Both the position numbers and the translations under genes were made by a program. Shown here piece after piece: positions 5,496-9,665 of a DNA stretch of 9,665 nt; the stretch's first letter is position 1; each line of letters opens with the position of its first letter. The DNA comes from an uncultured Selenomonas sp. (lineage in GTDB: Bacteria; Bacillota; Negativicutes; Selenomonadales; Selenomonadaceae), in contig CAJPRR010000086.1 in assembly GCA_905373085.1 (NCBI GenBank), positions 1 through 9,665 of the forward strand, in the 5' to 3' direction. Under the pieces are notes generated by a model. It had not been told where the DNA came from and ran no database searches. It was given only the letters and a program-made list of their open reading frames with translations.

Positions 5496-6944
5496 TCACC
5501 ACTGCCGCCTGTGCAGCCGGTCGATCCCTGCACGCAGCAGGATCAAGAAGGAGAAGATCTCAAGCCGCCCGAGGATCATCAAAAATCCCGCGAAGACCTT
5601 GACCCAGCCGGGCAGGAGCAGGAAGTCCTTGCCGCCGTAGAGGAGCGTCACGACGGTGCCCGTGCCCGACAGGCAGCCGACGGCGAAGCCCATGGCGGGC
5701 AGTGTGTCGATGTGAGCGAGCGCGAGGCCGAGCGTCGCGAGGATCAATACGACGACGTAGAGGAAGAAGAAGCTCAAGATCCTGCCGTGCAGCTTGTGCG
5801 GCACGGACTTGCCGTCGATCTTGATGTTGACGATCATGCGCGGGTGAATCGTGCGCAGGATTTCCGCCTTTGCCATCTTGATGAGCACGAGCAGGCGCAT
5901 CGCCTTGAAGCCGCCGCCGACCGCGCCGACCGAAGAGCCGAGCGTCGCGAGAAGCAGCAGCACGGCATGAGGAAAGGTTGGCCAGGAGGCGAGCGGCGCG
6001 GCGGCAAAGCCCGTCGTCGTCGCGAACGAGATGGCATGAAAGAAGCCCATGCGGAGGCTGTGCTCGACATCGTAGACGCCGACGACGGCGAGGTAGCAGG
6101 CGAGCGCCGCGCCCCCCAAAAAGACGACGAGGAGGAAGAAGCGCAGTTCCGTGTCCAAGAAGAGCGTGCGCACGTCGCGCCGCGCCGCCGCCCTCTGCCA
6201 CAAGAGGAAGTTCACGCCCGCGAGCAGCATGGCGGCTTCCGCCGCGAGTTCCGTCGTGACGCCGCTCCCTTTCAGCACGAGGCCGCGCGGGTCGAGTCCC
6301 GTCGTCGAGATCGAGGTCAGGGCGAGCACGGCGCTCGACAGGAAACTCTCGCCTGCGAGCAAGAAGAGGCCGAGCGAGAGAATTGTCAACGCCGCGTAGA
6401 GGAGCGCCATCTTGCGAGCCGCCGCGCTCATGCGCCGCAAGAGAGGGCTGAAGTTCGTGCCCTGCCGAGCCGAGAGCGTCAGGCCGAAGCAGCCGCCGAC
6501 CTGCGGCATGATCGTGACCAAAAGGCACAGGAAGTACATGCCGCCGATCCAGCCCTGAAAGATCTGCCAGAAGCCGAGCGAGCTTTCAAGCCCTGTCGGC
6601 GTGAAGAGGAGCGCTGTCGTCGTGAAAGCCGCGACGCTCGCGAAGAAGGAGTCGGCCGCGGAAAGCTCGCCTGTGAGGAAGAAGGGCAGGGCGCCTAAAA
6701 GCGAGTTCAAGAGCCATGCGGCGAAGAGGAAGACGGCGCCGTCGGTGACGCCGATCGTGTGGCGATGCCCGTTGGAGAGATGGGAGAAGACGCGCCAGAG
6801 GACGAAGGAGAGCGCCGCAGGCACGCCGAAGGAGAGCGGGTGCTCGTCCGCCCAGAAGAGCGAGAGGCCGAAAGCGCAAAAGAGCGCCGCGCCTTCCAGG
6901 AACGCCATGCGCCCGAGCAGGAAGAAGATGATGCGTGCGTCCAT
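5496..6944 (-). CDS. trkH: TrkH-family potassium uptake pore subunit
   Basis: A 482-residue inner-membrane protein with about ten hydrophobic helices, forming the K+-conducting pore that works with TrkA. The four pore loops of the TrkH/KtrB fold are visible: SVAAFTTTALLF (about 102-113), ISTTGLDP (Gly216), FATTTGFAAAP (Gly312) and LSGTGTVV (Gly427/Gly429). FLMILGRLEIF near the C-terminus is the family's hallmark LGRLE. Oddly, the first loop has Ala111 where the family normally has the filter glycine of TTTGAT. The helix after it, WIGGMYFLCLLVTIMP, also departs from the usual WlGGmGIivl. The start at 6944 lies one base after the trkA stop, with AAGGA inside the end of trkA, so the two genes are co-transcribed and translationally coupled. 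It ends at 5496, two bases from the end of the patB stub. Sure of the family; ion preference is inferred. Confidence 0.93.
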   Translation of the reverse strand: MDARIIFFLLGRMAFLEGAALFCAFGLSLFWADEHPLSFGVPAALSFVLWRVFSHLSNGHRHTIGVTDGAVFLFAAWLLNSLLGALPFFLTGELSAADSFFASVAAFTTTALLFTPTGLESSLGFWQIFQGWIGGMYFLCLLVTIMPQVGGCFGLTLSARQGTNFSPLLRRMSAAARKMALLYAALTILSLGLFLLAGESFLSSAVLALTSISTTGLDPRGLVLKGSGVTTELAAEAAMLLAGVNFLLWQRAAARRDVRTLFLDTELRFFLLVVFLGGAALACYLAVVGVYDVEHSLRMGFFHAISFATTTGFAAAPLASWPTFPHAVLLLLATLGSSVGAVGGGFKAMRLLVLIKMAKAEILRTIHPRMIVNIKIDGKSVPHKLHGRILSFFFLYVVVLILATLGLALAHIDTLPAMGFAVGCLSGTGTVVTLLYGGKDFLLLPGWVKVFAGFLMILGRLEIFSFLILLRAGIDRLHRRQW

Positions 6945-6945
6945 T

Positions 6946-8292
6946 TCAGTCCTTGCCCTTGAAATACTTCATGACCTTCTGCGCGAAGCGCGTCTGGATG
7001 AAGAGAATGGTTCGGTCGCCGGGCAGAAGCACCGAAGCGCCGTTTGGTATCACGGCTTCGTCGCCGCGCACATAGGCGCAGACGAGGCATTCGCGCGGCA
7101 GATGCGCCTTCATCAGAGGGATGCCCGCGACAGGCGCGCCTTCCTGCACGATGACCTCGACCGCCTCCGCCTTCGCGCCCTCAAGGAGTGATACCGAAAC
7201 GACGCCGCCGCGCCGCGCGAAGGCGAGGACTTCGGAGGCGGACAGAAGGCGCGTCGGCAGGACGATGTCGACGCCGACCTTCTCCATGAGGTCGACGTAT
7301 TCGCTTCGCGCGACGCGCACGACCGTTTTTCTTGCTCCCAAGTGCTTGGCTAAAAGTGCGAGCATGAGATTCAGCTTGTCGTCCTCCGTCAGGCAGACGA
7401 CGGCATCGGCATCGGCGACGCCCTCTTCCATGAGGAGGTCGATGTCCGTGCCGTCGCCGCAGATGGCCAGGCCGTTTTCGAGTTTTTCCGCCGCCAGCCG
7501 GCTGCGCTCGCGATTGGTATCAATGATCTTCACGGCGACGCCGGCCTCGTCGAGCATCTTGGCGAGGAAACGGCCCGTGCGCCCCGCGCCGATGAGCATG
7601 ACGTGTTCGAGCTTTCTCGCATCGCGCTGCACGAAGGTCTCGCTGAACTTCTCAATCTCCTTCGGGTCGCCGATGAAGTAGGCGTTGTCGTGCGGCAGGA
7701 GGCAGTCGTCGCCGTGCGGAATGATCATGCGATGGTCGCGGAAGATCATGCCCGCGAGGATCGCCTTGGGCATTTCGAGATCCTTCAGCGGGATGTTCGC
7801 CAAGGGCGAGTGGCGCGTCACCTTCGTCTCGAAGAGGCGCACCTTGCCGCTTGCGAAATCCTCGACGTCGAGCGCGGCGGGCGTCATGAGGATGCGATAG
7901 ACCTCGCGCGCCGTGATCAGCTCGGGATTCAGCATGAGGTCGATGTCGAAGTTCTGCTTCAGATATTCCTTCGCCTCCGAAAGGAACTGCATGTCGCGGA
8001 TGCGTGCGACCGTGTGCGTGATGCCGTGCTTCTTCGCGAGGATGCATGCGACCATGTTGACCTCGTCGCCCGCCGTCACGGCGATGAGGATGTCCGCCGC
8101 GCGGATATCGGGATCGTCCATCGTGATGGGGCTGGCGCCGTTTGCCGCGACCGTCAGCACGTCAAGCGTGTTCTTCGCCGCTTCGAGGCGCGTCTCATCC
8201 TGATCGACGAGCACGACATCGAACTCCTCGTTCGCGAGCAGCTCGGCGATGCTGTAGCCGAGCTTTCCCGCACCGACTATGACAATGCGCAA
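6946..8292 (-). CDS. trkA: TrkA, cytoplasmic nucleotide-binding regulator of Trk potassium uptake
   Basis: A 448-residue peripheral protein that forms the gating ring under TrkH and binds NAD(H) or adenine nucleotides. It has the full two-unit RCK layout: Rossmann domain 1 about 1-125 (IVIVGAGKLG, GxGxxG at 7-12, acidic end LVDQD), a TrkA_C domain about 140-215, Rossmann domain 2 about 230-345 (LIGAGRTG, 235-240, then IIDTN), and a second TrkA_C domain to the end. This is the usual TrkA length, unlike the one-unit KtrA. The start is a TTG at 8292 with a perfect AGGAGG seven bases upstream; the open frame extends 43 codons further but these read through a hairpin and have no start signal. trkH follows after one base. 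A terminator-like hairpin (8323-8378) lies just upstream, with a possible promoter beyond it. Confidence 0.94.
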   Translation of the reverse strand: MRIVIVGAGKLGYSIAELLANEEFDVVLVDQDETRLEAAKNTLDVLTVAANGASPITMDDPDIRAADILIAVTAGDEVNMVACILAKKHGITHTVARIRDMQFLSEAKEYLKQNFDIDLMLNPELITAREVYRILMTPAALDVEDFASGKVRLFETKVTRHSPLANIPLKDLEMPKAILAGMIFRDHRMIIPHGDDCLLPHDNAYFIGDPKEIEKFSETFVQRDARKLEHVMLIGAGRTGRFLAKMLDEAGVAVKIIDTNRERSRLAAEKLENGLAICGDGTDIDLLMEEGVADADAVVCLTEDDKLNLMLALLAKHLGARKTVVRVARSEYVDLMEKVGVDIVLPTRLLSASEVLAFARRGGVVSVSLLEGAKAEAVEVIVQEGAPVAGIPLMKAHLPRECLVCAYVRGDEAVIPNGASVLLPGDRTILFIQTRFAQKVMKYFKGKD

Positions 8293-8299
8293 GGCAATT

Positions 8300-8305
8300 C
8301 CTCCT
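8300..8305 (-). promoter_or_regulatory. Ribosome binding site deciding the TTG start of trkA
   Basis: A perfect AGGAGG on the minus strand (8300-8305) sits seven bases before the TTG at 8292. No ATG or GTG with comparable spacing exists, and the first residues after the TTG (RIVIVGAGKLG) begin exactly at the first Rossmann strand. Confidence 0.85.
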
Positions 8306-8322
8306 TTTGAGATATATGCACA

Positions 8323-8378
8323 AAAAAGCCAAGGGAGCCGCCGCCGTGCGAGTTTGCACGGGCTTCCCTTGGCTTTTT
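8323..8378. terminator. Strong hairpin terminator after the DUF362 gene, in front of trkA
   Basis: AAAAAGCCAAGGGA (8323-8336) pairs perfectly with 8365-8378 over 14 bp. The stem continues as GCC/GGC with one bulge, and an inner GTGC/GCAC helix (8346-8349 with 8356-8359) caps it. On the minus strand the stem ends in GGC followed by T6; on the plus strand by T5. It lies 45 bases beyond the stop of the minus-strand DUF362 gene and only 30 bases before the trkA start, so it probably ends the DUF362 transcript and may also lie in the trkA leader. Confidence 0.85.
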
Positions 8379-8392
8379 GCACCCTTTGCCTT

Positions 8393-8421
8393 ATTTTAAC
8401 GCATTCGGCGCGGCGGTGCAA
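8393..8421 (-). promoter_or_regulatory. Candidate promoter for trkA-trkH
   Basis: On the minus strand TTGCAC (8416-8421) precedes TAAAAT (8393-8398) with 17-base spacing; TTTGCA with 18 bases is an alternative -35. The -10 matches five of six, the -35 only three or four. Transcription from here, near 8386, would pass through the hairpin at 8323-8378 before trkA. It is the only plausible promoter between the DUF362 stop and trkA. Confidence 0.4.
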
Positions 8422-8422
8422 A

Positions 8423-9550
8423 TCATTTCAGCGCGACAAGCTCGTAGTCGCGCGTGCCGAGACCGATCTTCTCGCCGTGTACGAGCGTTTCTTCCCAACA
8501 GACGTTGGGATTCGAGTCGAGGAAGTGATCGTGATGGTGCTGCCAATCGGGCTTGGCGAGGTGGTCGCCGAGCTTGCTGTTGCGGATCGGCTGCGCTTTC
8601 AGCGCCATGTCGGCGCACGCCTGGTCGAGCGCGATGGGATCGAACGAGGCGAACATGCCGATGTCGGGCAGGATCGGCGCGTCGTTTTCGCCGTGACAGT
8701 CGCAGTTCGGCGAGATGTCACGCGCGATGCTGATGTGGAAGCACGGCCGCCCCTGACAGACCGCCTGCGCGTACTCCGCCATGCGGCGGTCGAGGATGTC
8801 GGCGGCGTCCCAGACCTCGTTGTAGAGCGCGTTGAACGTGCACGAGCCGATGCAGCGGCCGCAGCCCTTGCAAAGCTCTTTGTCAACGACCGCCTTGTTC
8901 TCGACGTAGGAGATCGCATCCGAGCCGCATTCCTTCGCGCAGCGCCGACAGCCGCGGCAAAGCTCCTCGTGCACGCCGACCTTGCCCGACGAATGCTGCT
9001 CCATCTTGCCCGCACGGCTGCCGCAGCCCATGCCGATGTTCTTGATCGCGCCGCCGAAGCCCGTCTGCTCGTGCCCCTTGAAATGCGTGAGGCTGATGAA
9101 GACGTCGGCGTCCATGACGGCGCGGCCGATCTTCGCCGTCTTCAATACGATGGCGTTCTTTATGGGCACTTCCAGCTCGTCCGTGCCGCGCAGGCCGTCG
9201 CCGATGATGATCTGACAGCCCGTCGTCGTCGGGTTGAAGCCGTTGATGTTCGCGCAGTCGAGATGCTCGGGCGCATGGCGGCGGCTGCCCGGATAGAGCG
9301 TGTTGCAGTCCGTCAGGAAAGGAATGCCCTTTTCCTCCTTCACTAGGTCGGCGACGGCCTTCGCGTACTGCGGGCGCAGGAACGCGAGGTTGCCTAGCTC
9401 GCCGAAGTGCATCTTGATGGCGACGAAGCGGCCCTCAAGCTCGATCGTTTTTAGGCCTGCAGCAAGACACAGCCGCTGCAGCTTCTTCGTCAGGCTCGTG
9501 CCGACGTCCGTGCGGAAATCGGTGAAATAAACCTTTGCTTTCTTTGTCAT
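8423..9550 (-). CDS. DUF362 protein with two [4Fe-4S] clusters
   Basis: A 375-residue, probably cytoplasmic iron-sulfur protein. Residues 30-190 and 280-350 fit the DUF362 domain (PF04015), with conserved-looking KMHFGELGN (46-54), LTHFKGHEQTGFGGAIKNIG (154-173) and NCDCHGENDAP. A ferredoxin domain is inserted at about 190-240 with two complete CxxCxxCxxxC motifs: Cys198/201/204/208 (CRGCRRCAKEC) and Cys227/230/233/237 (CKGCGRCIGSC). Two [4Fe-4S] clusters are therefore expected, implying electron transfer, but the family's reaction is not established and I do not assign one. There is no signal peptide. The start at 9550 has GGGAG eight bases upstream. It is a single-gene unit between an extended -10 promoter (9622-9630) and the hairpin at 8323-8378; the Trk genes downstream give no functional clue. 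Confidence 0.9.
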   Translation of the reverse strand: MTKKAKVYFTDFRTDVGTSLTKKLQRLCLAAGLKTIELEGRFVAIKMHFGELGNLAFLRPQYAKAVADLVKEEKGIPFLTDCNTLYPGSRRHAPEHLDCANINGFNPTTTGCQIIIGDGLRGTDELEVPIKNAIVLKTAKIGRAVMDADVFISLTHFKGHEQTGFGGAIKNIGMGCGSRAGKMEQHSSGKVGVHEELCRGCRRCAKECGSDAISYVENKAVVDKELCKGCGRCIGSCTFNALYNEVWDAADILDRRMAEYAQAVCQGRPCFHISIARDISPNCDCHGENDAPILPDIGMFASFDPIALDQACADMALKAQPIRNSKLGDHLAKPDWQHHHDHFLDSNPNVCWEETLVHGEKIGLGTRDYELVALK

Positions 9551-9601
9551 TTTATGTGCTCCCTTTCTTCTTTGACGCGATTTTGCCGATCTTTTCGATA
9601 C

Positions 9602-9614
9602 GGGATGAAATCCC
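9602..9614. repeat. Small inverted repeat at the predicted start of the DUF362 transcript
   Basis: GGGAT-GAA-ATCCC is a perfect 5-bp inverted repeat with a three-base spacer. It lies immediately downstream of the -10 element, at about +1 to +13 of the predicted transcript. It could be an operator half-site pair or a 5' hairpin; it is short enough to be chance. Confidence 0.35.
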
Positions 9615-9621
9615 TAATTCT

Positions 9622-9630
9622 ATTGTATCA
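9622..9630 (-). promoter_or_regulatory. Extended -10 promoter of the DUF362 gene
   Basis: On the minus strand TGATACAAT is an extended -10 element (TGn plus TACAAT, five of six to consensus). The -35 is weak: TTGCTC lies 16 bases upstream. Transcription would start near 9615, giving a leader of about 65 bases to the ATG at 9550. Bases 9631-9665 hold nothing else I can identify. Confidence 0.6.
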
Positions 9631-9665
9631 CGAAAGCCCAAGAGAGCAAGTCGGGAGGACGGCGC

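Noticed and set aside
5490..6698. A 402-codon plus-strand frame opposite trkH
   Set aside because: Made almost wholly of charged Arg/Glu/Ala/Gln runs, the typical antisense of a hydrophobic membrane protein gene.
8279..9346. A 355-codon plus-strand frame opposite the DUF362 gene
   Set aside because: Runs through the hairpin at 8323-8378 and has no domain, while the minus strand has two perfect ferredoxin motifs.
1..9665. CRISPR arrays, tRNA genes, insertion sequences or attachment sites
   Set aside because: No regularly spaced repeats, cloverleaf-like segments, transposase motifs or terminal inverted repeats were seen on either strand.

Overview
The window looks like a chromosomal segment of a GC-rich, diderm Firmicute of the Negativicutes, most likely a selenomonad (Selenomonas or a relative). 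This is inferred from strong G/C bias at third codon positions, strong AGGAGG-type ribosome binding sites, Gram-negative-style exported proteins, and the protein families present. No rRNA, tRNA, CRISPR array, insertion sequence or phage gene was seen.

Layout. Bases 1-173 hold no gene I can name, only a possible C-terminal end of an upstream gene and an 8-bp inverted repeat. A small exported protein of unknown function (174-725, +) converges on an operon read leftward, with a strong bidirectional hairpin terminator between them (749-794). The leftward operon (4372 to 840, -) encodes a membrane diguanylate cyclase with two tandem periplasmic solute-binding domains, then an overlapping exported glucosaminidase with C-terminal TPR repeats. 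A compact divergent promoter region (about 4436-4496) separates it from ung (4517-5191, +), a family 1 uracil-DNA glycosylase.

Bases 5192-5495 carry no intact gene. They hold a perfect consensus sigma-70 promoter (5219-5247) followed by the decayed stub of a PatB/MalY-type cystathionine beta-lyase: about its first 36 codons joined directly, out of frame, to its last 19.

The right half is read leftward. A DUF362 protein with two [4Fe-4S] clusters (9550 to 8423) has its own extended -10 promoter and is followed by a strong terminator-like hairpin. Next come trkA (8292 to 6946, TTG start) and trkH (6944 to 5496), one base apart. Together these two encode a Trk potassium uptake system: TrkH is the membrane pore and TrkA the cytoplasmic nucleotide-binding gate. 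TrkH has alanine where the first pore loop normally has its filter glycine.

Most of the window is ordinary housekeeping. The points most worth a second look are the patB stub with its orphan promoter, the unusual TrkH filter, and the coupling of a periplasmic-sensing cyclase to a cell-wall hydrolase.
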